Shown: in pieces, positions 7,919-16,149 of the stretch
How the letters are laid out: the number at the start of each line of letters is the position of its first letter
Position numbering within the stretch: the stretch's first letter is position 1
NCBI RefSeq assembly: GCF_014873485.1
Contig: NZ_JADBDT010000001.1
Coordinates: 1,116,001 to 1,180,000, forward strand
DNA length: 64,000 bases
Origin: Sphingopyxis sp. OAS728
Lineage (GTDB): Bacteria > Pseudomonadota > Alphaproteobacteria > Sphingomonadales > Sphingomonadaceae
Direction: 5' to 3'
The notes under the pieces: generated by a model
Databases searched by the model: none
Told to the model about the DNA's origin: nothing
Seen by the model: only the letters and a program-made list of their open reading frames with translations
Translations under genes and position numbers: made by a program

Positions 7919-8303
7919 CGCGATCATGCCCGACGGCCAACCCGCCGTCCGCGTCACCGCCATGCCCGTGAACGCCAATGTCTATGGCGACATCTTCGGC
8001 GGCTGGCTGATGGCGCAGATGGACCTCGCGGCATCGTCCGTGGCCTCACGCCACGCACGCGGCCGCGCGGTGACGATCTCGGTGGAAGGCATGTCCTTCC
8101 ACCGCCCCGTCTTTGTCGGCGACGAGGTGTCGGTATTCGGTCGGCTCGTCAAGGTCGGCCGCACCTCGATGCACGTCGAGGTCGAAGCCTGGGCGCGCGA
8201 CCGTCATGCCGACGAGGATAACAAGGTCACGCAGGCGGTCTTCATCTTCGTCGCGGTCGGCCCCGACCGACGCCCGCGGACGGTGAAGCCGCTCGAAACC
8301 TGA
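7905..8303 (+). CDS. YciA-type acyl-CoA thioesterase (hotdog fold)
   Basis: The protein has 132 residues. Residues 18-45 contain MPVNANVYGDIFGGWLMAQM, the conserved acyl-CoA thioester hydrolase (YciA/ACOT, HotDog ACOT-type) motif that includes the catalytic acidic residue in GDIFGGW. VGDEVSVFGRLVKVGRTSM forms the second strand-rich half. The family hydrolyses short- to long-chain acyl-CoA in the cytoplasm. Two tandem ATGs (7905 and 7908) overlap the end of metE, implying translational coupling and co-transcription under the B12/methionine controls. A physiological link to methionine synthesis is not obvious. Confidence 0.9.
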   Translation: MMQTDAIMPDGQPAVRVTAMPVNANVYGDIFGGWLMAQMDLAASSVASRHARGRAVTISVEGMSFHRPVFVGDEVSVFGRLVKVGRTSMHVEVEAWARDRHADEDNKVTQAVFIFVAVGPDRRPRTVKPLET

Positions 8304-8306
8304 TCG

Positions 8307-9386
8307 TCAGGCGGCGTCGCCCGACTTTGCCCGGCGACGCCGCCACAGGATCAACCCGCCGACGCCCAGCCCGAACAGCCCGACCATCCCCGGCTCGGGT
8401 ATCGGCGTCGCGCCACCGCCGGTCGAACTGTCGCCGCCGCTCGATCCGCCACCGGGCGGCGACGTCGTATAGCCGCCCTTGAACGTCCCGATATGCATCT
8501 CGCCATTCTGCTTGAGATTGCCGAACACCGCCGACCCCTGAATATAATTACGCGTCTCGGCATCGGCGAGCGGCGCGAGCACCGATCCGCCCCATGCAGT
8601 GCTCAGCTTCAGCGTCTCGGCCTCGGGGAAATTCCAGATCACCCGCTCGCCAAGGTTGTTCGTGCCGCCCAGGAAATTGTCGTTGAGGTTGATCGACCGG
8701 CCGCTGACATTGACGATCGCGGTGTCGGCGCCGTTCAGGTTAAACTGGATCTCGCCGATCTTGTCGAGGTTCGCCGCGGTAATGTTGAACACCGCCAGCC
8801 CCTGAGCATTCGGCTGCGCGGTAAAGGTGCCGCGATTGCCCTGCACCGTCAGCTGGCTGTTCGATTTGAGCGTGCCCATCTCGAACGACAGGCTGCCCAT
8901 GCTGCTCTTCAGATCGGTTTTCTGCTGTTGCAGCGCCAGCCCGAATGCGGGATTGCTCCTGTCGAGGTTGGAAATGACGGTATTCTGATTGACGTTGGTG
9001 TTGCTGATCGTCCCGCCGACCTTCACAGTCTGGTTCGGGCCATTGAGGTTAAAACCGCTGGTCACGTTGCCGCCGACGACCGCACCCGAGCCATTGTTGA
9101 GATTCTTGTGGCTCCCGGTCACGTTTCCGACAACGGTCAGGCCCGGCTGGCCGTTCGGTGAGGTCGTAACGCGGATGCCGTAGTTCGACGAATTGCCAAC
9201 AAGATTGCCCCCGACGAAGGTCCGCCCCTCGACTTCGGAAGCGGATTCGAGGTTGCCGAGCACGACGAGATTCCACTCGCGCAGCGCGTCGACGCCCGTG
9301 ATCGTCTTGCTCTGAGCAAAAGCGGGTAGCGTCAATGCGGTCGCTACGATCGCGACGGGGAACAGAATGCGGGTCGAGAAGAGCAC
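8307..9386 (-). CDS. Choice-of-anchor A family protein with PEP-CTERM sorting signal
   Basis: The 359-residue exported protein has a signal peptide (ILFPVAIVATALTLPAFAQS). It then carries the choice-of-anchor A (collagen-binding-like) domain with repeated Gly/Asn-rich strands (FVGGNLVGNSSNYG, VVGNVTGSHKNLNNG, VVGGNVTSG). A Gly/Ser linker leads to the C-terminal sorting signal: IPEPG, a hydrophobic segment (MVGLFGLGVGGLILW) and RRRRAK. PEP-CTERM signals are processed by exosortase (EpsH-like) and the protein is then surface-anchored or released, often in extracellular polysaccharide. No exosortase is in the window. The gene converges on the thioesterase with only 3 bp between the stop codons. 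Confidence 0.9.
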   Translation of the reverse strand: MLFSTRILFPVAIVATALTLPAFAQSKTITGVDALREWNLVVLGNLESASEVEGRTFVGGNLVGNSSNYGIRVTTSPNGQPGLTVVGNVTGSHKNLNNGSGAVVGGNVTSGFNLNGPNQTVKVGGTISNTNVNQNTVISNLDRSNPAFGLALQQQKTDLKSSMGSLSFEMGTLKSNSQLTVQGNRGTFTAQPNAQGLAVFNITAANLDKIGEIQFNLNGADTAIVNVSGRSINLNDNFLGGTNNLGERVIWNFPEAETLKLSTAWGGSVLAPLADAETRNYIQGSAVFGNLKQNGEMHIGTFKGGYTTSPPGGGSSGGDSSTGGGATPIPEPGMVGLFGLGVGGLILWRRRRAKSGDAA

Positions 9387-9536
9387 AGTTATCGTCCGGT
9401 TTTCAATGGCAAGGCGCGGGCGCCCATAGGCTGTTCGTCGCCCCTCTTACACCGAAGTGCGACGGACCGTTGTCCCGTTCCGGAACAGCGATCCAAAACC
9501 GTCGTACAGCCGTGCCGAAATCGCGGCGGGCGCGCT

Positions 9537-10208
9537 TCAACCTATGGAGAAGAAGCCGGTCACCGTCAGCCGCCCGTCGCCGGCGCTTGCGGATAGCGCA
9601 TTGTCCGGTGAAATCGCCCCGCTGTGAAGATTCCAGCTGCGATAGAGCAGCGCGCGATTGTAGCGCGCGGACTTGGTGGCAATGCATTCGAACAATGGCG
9701 TATCGCCCAGCAAATAGCCGGGCGGCGGCGCCCCCCCATGACGCAGTTCGGTGTCGAGGTGGCGAAAGAAGAGGTCGCGCCGCCGCTCGTCGATCGTCTC
9801 GAACCCCGTCGCGCGGTGGCGGAAGAAGGCGGTGCCGTCGCCTCCCTTGGGCGACAGGTAATGGACGAGCGCGATGCGATCCTCGGTGAAGGCGTCGATA
9901 TGCGGAAGGCGCTGCGGGATCGTGAGTTCGCCCGCCGGGGTCGAGACAATCGAAAAGCTCGCATCGACGACCCTGATCGGCCCGGTCCGCCCAAACGCGG
10001 CAGCCGCAGCTGCTGCAATGACCGGTAGCTGGGTCGCGAGATAGGACGGCGGGAGATCGGCTCGAACGCCGGGATAATGATTGAGCGCCGGCGCGAAATC
10101 GGCTTCCGTTGCAAAACGCCGCAAGCCATCGGGATCGGGTGCGAAATCGTCGAGGATGACGAGGGGCTGCGCTTCAACGCCGATGCTCTCGACCGCGACT
10201 GTCGTCAT
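9537..10208 (-). CDS. DUF6445-like protein, probable 2OG-Fe(II) oxygenase fold
   Basis: The protein has 223 residues. The arrangement RLPHID (HxD) near residue 100, GGDGTAFFRH, YRSWNLHSG near 195 (distal His) and GRLTVTGFF (basic residue) matches the iron/2-oxoglutarate oxygenase pattern. Overall it looks like the DUF6445 family that in sphingomonads and Caulobacterales accompanies tryptophan-halogenase/TonB clusters. The ATG at 10208 overlaps the TGA of the upstream sigma-factor gene (ATGA), so translation is coupled; an in-frame ATG at 10217 is possible. As third gene of the DGPF-ECF42 operon it may be a target or accessory of that system. The substrate is unknown. Confidence 0.65.
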   Translation of the reverse strand: MTTVAVESIGVEAQPLVILDDFAPDPDGLRRFATEADFAPALNHYPGVRADLPPSYLATQLPVIAAAAAAAFGRTGPIRVVDASFSIVSTPAGELTIPQRLPHIDAFTEDRIALVHYLSPKGGDGTAFFRHRATGFETIDERRRDLFFRHLDTELRHGGAPPPGYLLGDTPLFECIATKSARYNRALLYRSWNLHSGAISPDNALSASAGDGRLTVTGFFSIG

Positions 10209-11467
10209 TCGGCGCACGCCGCGGCGCGCGCCAGCAGGAAGTCGCGCTCACGCTCGTTGCTCGACAACACAGCCGCGGCTTCAAACTCCACCTTCGCTTC
10301 GCCCCGTCGCCCCGCTCGCAGCAAGAGATCCCCACGAGCAGCAGGCAGCGGCGCATAGTTGCGGAGCGCAGCGGCCTCGGCAATCTCGTCGATCAACTGC
10401 AATCCGGCCTCTGGACCGAAGGCCATGCTGTACGCCACCGCGCGATTGAGCTCGACCACCGGCGACGGCATCACCTGACCCAGCCGGTCGTAGAGCGCGG
10501 CGATACGCTGCCAGTCGGTGTCATCCGCCGACCGCGCCCGCGCATGGCATGCAGCCAGCGCCGCTTGCAACGCATAAGGCCCATCGGCCCCGCCCAGCGC
10601 CCCGGCGCGATCGAGTGCATTCAGCCCGCGGCGGATCAACAATTGGTCCCATCGCGCGCGATTCTGCTCGGTCAATGGCACGAACCGCCCGTCGGGCCCG
10701 GCCCGCGCCGCCAGCCGCGACGCCTGGATTTCCATCAGCGCGAGCAGCCCCAGCACCTCGGGCTGTTCGGGCATCAACCCCGCCAGAATGCGCCCCAGCC
10801 GCTGCGCCTCGGCGCACAGCGGCGGGCGGACGAGCGACGGCCCCGCGGTCGCGGCATAGCCTTCGTTGAAGATGAGATAGACGACCTCGAGCACCGACCC
10901 CAGCCGCGCCTGAAGCTCCGCCCCGCGCGGTACTTCGAAAGCCACGCCCGCCTTGGCGATCGCCTTCTTCGCCCGCGTGATCCGCGCCGCGATCGCCGCC
11001 TCGTTCGACAGGAACGCCCGCGCAATCTCCTCGACCGTTAGTCCGCCGACCAGCCGCAGCGTCAGCGCCGCGCGCGCCTCGGGCGAAATCACCGGATGGC
11101 AGGCGGCAAAGATCAGCCCGAGCAGTTCGTCGCCCAGCAGATCGTCGAGCGCTGCCTCGACGGCCTCCGCGCTCATGTCGCGCTCCTCGTCCAGTTCGCG
11201 CGCGATTTCGGCATGTTTCCGCTCCCGCATCGCATGGTGCCGCACCCCGTCGATCACGCGCCTTTTCGCCGCCGCGGTCAGCCAGGCACCCGGATTATCG
11301 GGCACGCCCGTCTTCGGCCATTCGGTGAGCGCGATCAGTAGTGCCTCCTGCGCCAGTTCCTCGGCCCGGTCGACATCGCGCGTCATCCGGGCGAGCGCGG
11401 CGATCAGCCGCGCGCGCTCGATCCGGAACACCGCTTCGATCGCCCGATGGGTTTCGTCCTTCGCCAT
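10205..11467 (-). CDS. ECF42-type RNA polymerase sigma factor with C-terminal TPR-like extension
   Basis: The protein has 420 residues from the ATG at 11467. Sigma region 2 is at about 5-75 (HRAIEAVFRIERARLIA... RAEELAQEALLIALTEWP... AAKRRVIDGVRHH). Sigma region 4 is at about 110-170 (ALTLRLVGGLTVEEIARAFL). A roughly 200-residue helical C-terminal extension (VYLIFNEGYAATAGPSLVRP... LLALMEIQASRLAAR... LPAARGDLLLRAGRR) is diagnostic of ECF42 (DUF6596/SigJ-like). ECF42 genes are typically adjacent to DGPF/YCII proteins, and one lies directly upstream here. There is no anti-sigma gene, so the extension probably controls activity. I prefer 11467 over the longer start at 11518 because GAAGG sits 6 bp upstream and the N-terminus then matches the family. 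Confidence 0.9.
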   Translation of the reverse strand: MAKDETHRAIEAVFRIERARLIAALARMTRDVDRAEELAQEALLIALTEWPKTGVPDNPGAWLTAAAKRRVIDGVRHHAMRERKHAEIARELDEERDMSAEAVEAALDDLLGDELLGLIFAACHPVISPEARAALTLRLVGGLTVEEIARAFLSNEAAIAARITRAKKAIAKAGVAFEVPRGAELQARLGSVLEVVYLIFNEGYAATAGPSLVRPPLCAEAQRLGRILAGLMPEQPEVLGLLALMEIQASRLAARAGPDGRFVPLTEQNRARWDQLLIRRGLNALDRAGALGGADGPYALQAALAACHARARSADDTDWQRIAALYDRLGQVMPSPVVELNRAVAYSMAFGPEAGLQLIDEIAEAAALRNYAPLPAARGDLLLRAGRRGEAKVEFEAAAVLSSNERERDFLLARAAACAE

Positions 11468-11521
11468 GCCTGCCTTCTCGGGCAAGGGAACCGGGGAGGC
11501 AAGCATGGCAGTGGACATCGC

Positions 11522-11953
11522 TTATTCGCCGCTCAGTCGCTCGCGCAGCTTCTGTTCCTGCTCGGCAAGTTCGGGGGTCAACGCCTCGCCAAAGTCTTCC
11601 ATTTCATAGAAGGGCCGGATTTCGAGTTCGCTCGGCCCCGGCATCGGGTTCGGACAGCGCTTCGCCCACGCGACCGCCTCGTCCATGTCCTTGACCTCCC
11701 ACACCCAATAGCCCGCGACCAGTTCGCGCGTTTCGGCAAAGGGTCCGTCGATCACCGACCGGCTCGCGCCATCGAACGCGATCCGCTTGCCGAACGACGA
11801 GGGCTTGAGCCCGTCGCCGTCGACCATCACGCCGGCGTTGACCAGTTCCTCGTTGAACTTGCCCATCGCCTCGAACATCGCGGTCATGTCCTCGGTCGGC
11901 GGCAGGCCCTTTTCGCTATCCTCGGTCGCTTTGACAAAGACCATTACACGCAT
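11522..11953 (-). CDS. YciI/DGPF-family protein (ECF42 partner)
   Basis: The 143-residue protein starts MRVMVFVKATEDSEKG and carries VIDGPFAETRELVAGYWVWE; the DGPF tetrad names this YCII-related family. The small ferredoxin-like fold is often encoded as target and partner of ECF42 sigma factors, whose gene follows 55 bp downstream (4 bp if the longer sigma start is used). It is the first gene of the operon, so the interval 11954-12044 should hold the promoter, probably recognised by the ECF42 factor itself. Biochemical function is unknown. Confidence 0.88.
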   Translation of the reverse strand: MRVMVFVKATEDSEKGLPPTEDMTAMFEAMGKFNEELVNAGVMVDGDGLKPSSFGKRIAFDGASRSVIDGPFAETRELVAGYWVWEVKDMDEAVAWAKRCPNPMPGPSELEIRPFYEMEDFGEALTPELAEQEQKLRERLSGE

Positions 11954-12044
11954 CGTTCATCTCCTTTTCGATCGGGCCAACAGCGGCTCCTGCCAACACG
12001 ACGAACGAGCGTTCACCGAATCGACACGAGCCACGAAAAAAACT

Positions 12045-13055
12045 TCAGGCGACCTCCGCCAGCGACTGCGGCGTCGAGAAACGCTGGCGATATTCGTGCG
12101 GCGACAGCCCGATCAGCCGGTGGAACAATTTGCGGAACGCTGCCGCATCCTCATATCCGACACTCCACGCAATCTGGTCGACCGTCCGCTTCGTAAACTC
12201 CAGCAGCTCGCGCGCCTTACCGACGCGGATATGCTGGACATATTCGACCGGCGTCATCCCCGTCGCCGCCTTGAAGCGCCGTTGGAAGGTCCGCTCTTCC
12301 ATCCCCGCCTCGCCCGCCATCTCGGGCACCGCCACCGGCCCCGCGCCCTTGGCTTGCAGCCAGTGCTGGACCTTCAATATCGCCTCGTCGCCATGGTTGA
12401 GCCTCGGCGCAAAGCTCGCATAATTTTTCTGCTCGCGCCCCGACGGATCGATCAGCAGGAAGCGCGCGGTCTCCATCATCACCGTCGGTCCCAGCAACCG
12501 CTCGACGATCCGCAGCCCGAGGTCGGTCCACGCCATCAGCCCGCCCGCGGTGACGATATCGCCGTCATCGACCACCATCCGGTCGGCCTCCATCCGCACG
12601 TCGGGAAAGCGGCTCCGGAACTCCTCGGCAAAGAACCAGTGCGTCGTCGCCGGCCGCCCCGCTAGCAATCCCGTCGCCGCCAGCGCGAACGCGCCGCCGC
12701 AATTCGACGCGAGCACGGTGCCCTGCGCGTGCCGGTCGAGCAGCCAGCGCGCATAGGGCTCGACCTCGCCCGGCTCGAGCAACTTATGGAGGCTGCCCGG
12801 CGCGATCAGCACCGCGGGCGAATTGGCGGCGCGTTCCTCGGCATGACTGTCGTAACAGCGGGCAAATCCCCCGCCCTCCTGCAGCCGCCAATGGCTGACG
12901 CGGATCGGGCGGCGCCCATGATCGACCGCGAAACGGCCGGCGACATGGAACAGGTCGGTGATGCCATGGACCATCCCGGTCTGGCAGTCGGGGTACAGCA
13001 TCATCCCGACCTCGACCAATGCGGGCGGAGCGTCCGGCACCTTCAACTTGGGCAT
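12045..13055 (-). CDS. GlxA-family transcriptional regulator (DJ-1/PfpI domain plus AraC HTH)
   Basis: The protein has 336 residues. The start at 13055 is supported by GGGGGAGG 5-6 bp upstream; the frame extends to 13148 without family-like sequence. Residues about 15-200 form a DJ-1/PfpI amidotransferase-like sensor domain with the nucleophile-elbow segment [19 protein letters not shown], followed by TTHWFF. Residues about 230-330 are an AraC-type double HTH ([20 protein letters not shown] and [19 protein letters not shown]). The gene is divergent from the chloroperoxidase-like hydrolase at 13195 with 139 bp between starts, so it is the likely regulator of that operon. The signal is unknown. 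Confidence 0.9.
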   Translation of the reverse strand: MPKLKVPDAPPALVEVGMMLYPDCQTGMVHGITDLFHVAGRFAVDHGRRPIRVSHWRLQEGGGFARCYDSHAEERAANSPAVLIAPGSLHKLLEPGEVEPYARWLLDRHAQGTVLASNCGGAFALAATGLLAGRPATTHWFFAEEFRSRFPDVRMEADRMVVDDGDIVTAGGLMAWTDLGLRIVERLLGPTVMMETARFLLIDPSGREQKNYASFAPRLNHGDEAILKVQHWLQAKGAGPVAVPEMAGEAGMEERTFQRRFKAATGMTPVEYVQHIRVGKARELLEFTKRTVDQIAWSVGYEDAAAFRKLFHRLIGLSPHEYRQRFSTPQSLAEVA

Positions 13056-13194
13056 CTCGCCTCCCCCCGATTGCGCATATGTCGGAATCGGCCCGCATAA
13101 TGTCGGGTCCGCCAATCCCGCGCAAGATCGTCGCGGCCTATTTCCCAATCACCGGGACGGCGACCCCGCCCTTCAAGCCGAAAGGAACCATATC

Positions 13195-14022
13195 ATGACC
13201 ACCATCACCACCAGGGACGGAACCAACATCTTCTTCAAGGATTGGGGCCCGAAGGACGCCCAGCCGATCGTCTTCTCGCACGGCTGGCCGCTCAGCGCCG
13301 ACGCGTGGGACGCCCAGATGGTCTTCTTTGCCAACCAGGGCTTCCGCACCATCGCCCATGACCGCCGCAGCCACGGCCGCTCGGATCAGGTCTGGGACAA
13401 TAACAATATGGACCAGTATGCCGACGACCTCGCCGAGCTGATCGAACAGCTCGATCTCAAGGACGTCATCCTCGTCGGCCACTCGACCGGCGGCGGCGAA
13501 GTTACCCGCTATATCGGCCGCCATGGCACGAGCCGCGTCGCCAAGGTCGCGCTGATCGGCGCGGTCCCCCCGCTGATGCTCAAGACCGAAGCCAACCCCG
13601 ACGGCCTGCCGATCGACGTCTTCGACGGCATCCGCAAGGGCACCTTCGACAACCGCCCGCAGTTCTTCAAGGATCTGACCCTCCCCTTCTACGGCTATAA
13701 CCGCGACGGCGCGGCGGTTTCGGAAGCGGTGCGCGATGAATTTGTGCGGCAGGGCATGAACGGTGGTCTCAAGGGCCTGCTCGACAGCATCCGCGCCTTC
13801 TCGGAAAGCGACTTCAACGAAGATTTGAAGAAGTTCGACAAGCCGACGCTCGTCCTCCACGGCGACGACGACCAGATCGTGCCGATCGGCGCCGCGGCGC
13901 TCTCGACGGTCAAGATCGTCAAGCAGGCGGTGCTCAAGGTCTACAAGGGCGGCAGCCACGGCCTCACCGTCACCGAGCAGGACCGCTTCAACGCCGATCT
14001 TCTCGACTTCATCAACAACTGA
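13195..14022 (+). CDS. Alpha/beta hydrolase, non-heme chloroperoxidase type
   Basis: The protein has 275 residues with the alpha/beta-hydrolase order: oxyanion-hole [10 protein letters not shown] near 29, nucleophile GHSTGGGE near 98, acid in HGDDDQIVP near 225, and GGSHGLT near 255. [15 protein letters not shown] and [13 protein letters not shown] match the cofactor-free haloperoxidase/arylesterase group. These enzymes hydrolyse esters and, with peroxide and acetate, generate peracids. The start at 13195 has AAAGGA upstream. It is followed by a small membrane-protein gene and is divergent from a GlxA-type regulator. Confidence 0.9.
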   Translation: MTTITTRDGTNIFFKDWGPKDAQPIVFSHGWPLSADAWDAQMVFFANQGFRTIAHDRRSHGRSDQVWDNNNMDQYADDLAELIEQLDLKDVILVGHSTGGGEVTRYIGRHGTSRVAKVALIGAVPPLMLKTEANPDGLPIDVFDGIRKGTFDNRPQFFKDLTLPFYGYNRDGAAVSEAVRDEFVRQGMNGGLKGLLDSIRAFSESDFNEDLKKFDKPTLVLHGDDDQIVPIGAAALSTVKIVKQAVLKVYKGGSHGLTVTEQDRFNADLLDFINN

Positions 14023-14029
14023 TAAGGAA

Positions 14030-14062
14030 GAGGCGCGGGCCCCCGACCGCGCCTCCTCTTTT
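14030..14062 (+). terminator. Hairpin with short T-run after the chloroperoxidase gene
   Basis: GAGGCGCGG (14030-14038) pairs perfectly with CCGCGCCTC (14047-14055) and is followed by CTCTTTT. It may attenuate transcription into the next gene, whose AAAGGAGA ribosome-binding site follows directly. Confidence 0.65.
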
Positions 14063-14079
14063 CCGAAAGGAGACGTGCC

Positions 14080-14574
14080 ATGATCCTCGGTTTGACCATC
14101 CCGCAATTCACCACGCTTCACGTGCTGATCAGCTTCGTCGGCATTATCGCCGGCCTCATCGCCCTCCCCGCCTTCGCTCGCGGCCGCCTCCTGTCCCGCA
14201 CGAACGTCATCTTCCTCTGGTTCACGCTCCTCACCAGCCTCACGGGCTTCCTCTTTCCGATCGTCGCCTTCACCCCCGCGCTCGGCACCGGGATCGTCTC
14301 GACGCTGGTGCTCGCGGTCGCTTTCTGGGCCTGGTACGCCCGCAAGCTCGCCGGCCGCGCCGCACCGGTCTATGCGGTTACCGCGACGATGGCGCTCTGG
14401 CTCAACCTGTTCGTGCTCGTCGTCCAGTCCTTCCTGAAGGTGCCCGCGCTCAACGCGCTCGCCCCCAACGGCACCGAACCGCCCTTCGCGGCGGCGCAGG
14501 GCGCGTTGCTGATCGCCATGGTCGGCCTCGGCTATCTGGCCGTGAAGGCCAGCCGCCGGCCGCGCTCGACCTGA
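14080..14574 (+). CDS. Small integral membrane protein, four predicted helices
   Basis: The protein has 164 residues with four hydrophobic segments at about 12-32 (LHVLISFVGIIAGLIALPAF), 42-66, 70-88 and 105-125, plus a C-terminal stretch near 140-158. There is no conserved polar motif. It follows the hydrolase gene on the same strand behind an attenuator-like hairpin and ends at a strong terminator, so the pair probably forms a unit. Function is unknown. Confidence 0.7.
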   Translation: MILGLTIPQFTTLHVLISFVGIIAGLIALPAFARGRLLSRTNVIFLWFTLLTSLTGFLFPIVAFTPALGTGIVSTLVLAVAFWAWYARKLAGRAAPVYAVTATMALWLNLFVLVVQSFLKVPALNALAPNGTEPPFAAAQGALLIAMVGLGYLAVKASRRPRST

Positions 14575-14593
14575 CCGGCCCCATTTGCTCAAG

Positions 14594-14618
14594 GGGCGGC
14601 CCGAAGGCCGCCCTTTTT
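14594..14618 (+). terminator. Rho-independent terminator
   Basis: An 8-bp perfect stem (GGGCGGCC/GGCCGCCC) with a CGAA tetraloop is followed by TTTTT. It lies 20 bp after the stop of the membrane-protein gene. Confidence 0.93.
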
Positions 14619-14708
14619 GCGTTGCACGGCATCAAGCGGCTCATCGCCGCTTGCACAGCTTTCCGTTTACGTTAAGGTCAGTTTCAAACTGCTACCGGAG
14701 AGTGATTC

Positions 14709-15680
14709 ATGGCCCTTCCCCCGATTTTCGACCGCCTGCGCCTGCCCGTGATCGGCTCGCCGCTGTTCATCGTGTCGGGTCCAGAGCTTGTTATCGCCCA
14801 GTGCAAGGCCGGCGTGGTCGGCAGCTTTCCGGCGCTGAATGCGCGTCCGCAGTCGCTGCTCGACGAATGGCTCCACCAGATCACCGAGGAACTCGCCGCG
14901 TGGGATCGCGACAATCCCGACCGCCTCTCGGCGCCCTATGCGGTCAACCAGATCGTCCATAAATCGAACGACCGGCTCGAACAGGACATCGCGACCTGCG
15001 CCAAGTGGAAAGTGCCGATCACCATCACCTCGCTCGGCGCGCGCGAGGAGCTCAATCAGGCGGTGCATAGTTGGGGCGGCATCACGCTGCACGACGTCAT
15101 CGACGACCGTTTCGCACGCAAGGCGGTCGAAAAGGGCGCCGACGGCCTGATCCCCGTTGCTGCGGGCGCTGGCGGCCACGCCGGCCGCCAGTCGCCTTTT
15201 GCGCTGGTGCAGGAAATCCGCGAGTGGTTCGACGGCCCCGTCGCGCTGTCGGGCGCGATCGGCCACGGCCGCTCGATCCTCGCGGCGCAGGCGTGCGGCG
15301 CCGACCTCGCCTATATAGGCAGCGCCTTCATCGCGACCGCCGAAGCCAATGCCGATGAGAGCTACAAGAACGGCATCGTCGAAGGGCGCGCGGCCGACAT
15401 CGTCTATTCGAACCTCTTCACCGGCGTCCACGGCAACTATCTCCGCCAGTCGATCGTCTCGGCGGGCATGGACCCCGACAACCTGCCCGAGGGCGATCTC
15501 AAGACGATGAATTTCGGATCGGGCGGCAATACCAAGGCCAAGGCGTGGAAGGATATCTGGGGCTCGGGCCAGGGCATCGGTCCGGTCACTGCCGTGCGCC
15601 CGGTCGCCGAATATGTCGCCGAACTCGAAGCGCAATATCTCGCCGCGCGCCGCGAACTCGAGGCCAAGGTCAGGCTGTAG
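14709..15680 (+). CDS. NAD(P)H-dependent flavin oxidoreductase / nitronate monooxygenase
   Basis: The 323-residue TIM-barrel protein is of the nitronate monooxygenase/2-nitropropane dioxygenase family. Typical segments are PVIGSPLFIVSGPELVIAQC at the N-terminus, GADGLIPVAAGAGGHAG near 145 (FMN-phosphate and catalytic His region), PVALSGAIGHGRSILAAQA near 178 and GADLAYIGSAFIAT near 197. It oxidises nitronates using FMN and oxygen, or acts as an NAD(P)H:acceptor reductase. TACCGGAGAG precedes the start. Its 3' end overlaps the converging AHH gene by 11 bp. Confidence 0.9.
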   Translation: MALPPIFDRLRLPVIGSPLFIVSGPELVIAQCKAGVVGSFPALNARPQSLLDEWLHQITEELAAWDRDNPDRLSAPYAVNQIVHKSNDRLEQDIATCAKWKVPITITSLGAREELNQAVHSWGGITLHDVIDDRFARKAVEKGADGLIPVAAGAGGHAGRQSPFALVQEIREWFDGPVALSGAIGHGRSILAAQACGADLAYIGSAFIATAEANADESYKNGIVEGRAADIVYSNLFTGVHGNYLRQSIVSAGMDPDNLPEGDLKTMNFGSGGNTKAKAWKDIWGSGQGIGPVTAVRPVAEYVAELEAQYLAARRELEAKVRL

Positions 15681-16149
15681 CGAACAACCGGTCGATCGCC
15701 TCGTCGAGATAAGGGCGATCAACGAACAACCGCATCGGGTCGCGCCGATTAAGCCAGAATCCCGCACCGTGCCGATCGGTCAGCGCGCGGCGTGTCGTGT
15801 CCTGCAACAAGCGCAGCCGCATCACCGCGGTGCGCCGTGCCGCTCGCAGATCGGCTGCAGCGTGGAGCGCGAAATGCGCCCCGATCGCCTCGACCCGCGC
15901 CGCGAGGACGTCGCTATAGCCATGATGCGGCCCGCGGTGCAGCGCGTGGCCGGACCGCAGCGCGACGGGTTCGCAGGCGGGAAGCATCAAACCATTGCGC
16001 CCGAAATGCGCGAGCGCGAATCCTTCGCCACGCAGTTGATCGAACATCGCCGCCATTTGCGGGCGACGCAGCAGCGCGATGGGAATGAGGTGATGGCGCT
16101 GGAACCCGGTTTGCGGCGCTGGTGCACCTTGCCAACCGCGTCCCGGCAT
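15670..16149 (-). CDS. AHH-domain nuclease-like protein (HNH/Endo VII superfamily)
   Basis: The protein has 159 residues. The segment FQRHHLIPIALLRRP near 17-31, then GLMLPACEPVAL and HALHRGPHHGYSDVLAARV near 67-85, matches the AHH family of HNH/ENDO VII nucleases: paired His in RHHL, an LP..E block, and a second His cluster. Most AHH domains are toxin tips of secreted polymorphic toxins; here the domain stands almost alone with no visible export signal. The ATG at 16149 overlaps the TGA of the upstream DUF4261-like gene by one base (TGATG), so the two are translationally coupled. Confidence 0.75.
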   Translation of the reverse strand: MPGRGWQGAPAPQTGFQRHHLIPIALLRRPQMAAMFDQLRGEGFALAHFGRNGLMLPACEPVALRSGHALHRGPHHGYSDVLAARVEAIGAHFALHAAADLRAARRTAVMRLRLLQDTTRRALTDRHGAGFWLNRRDPMRLFVDRPYLDEAIDRLFATA

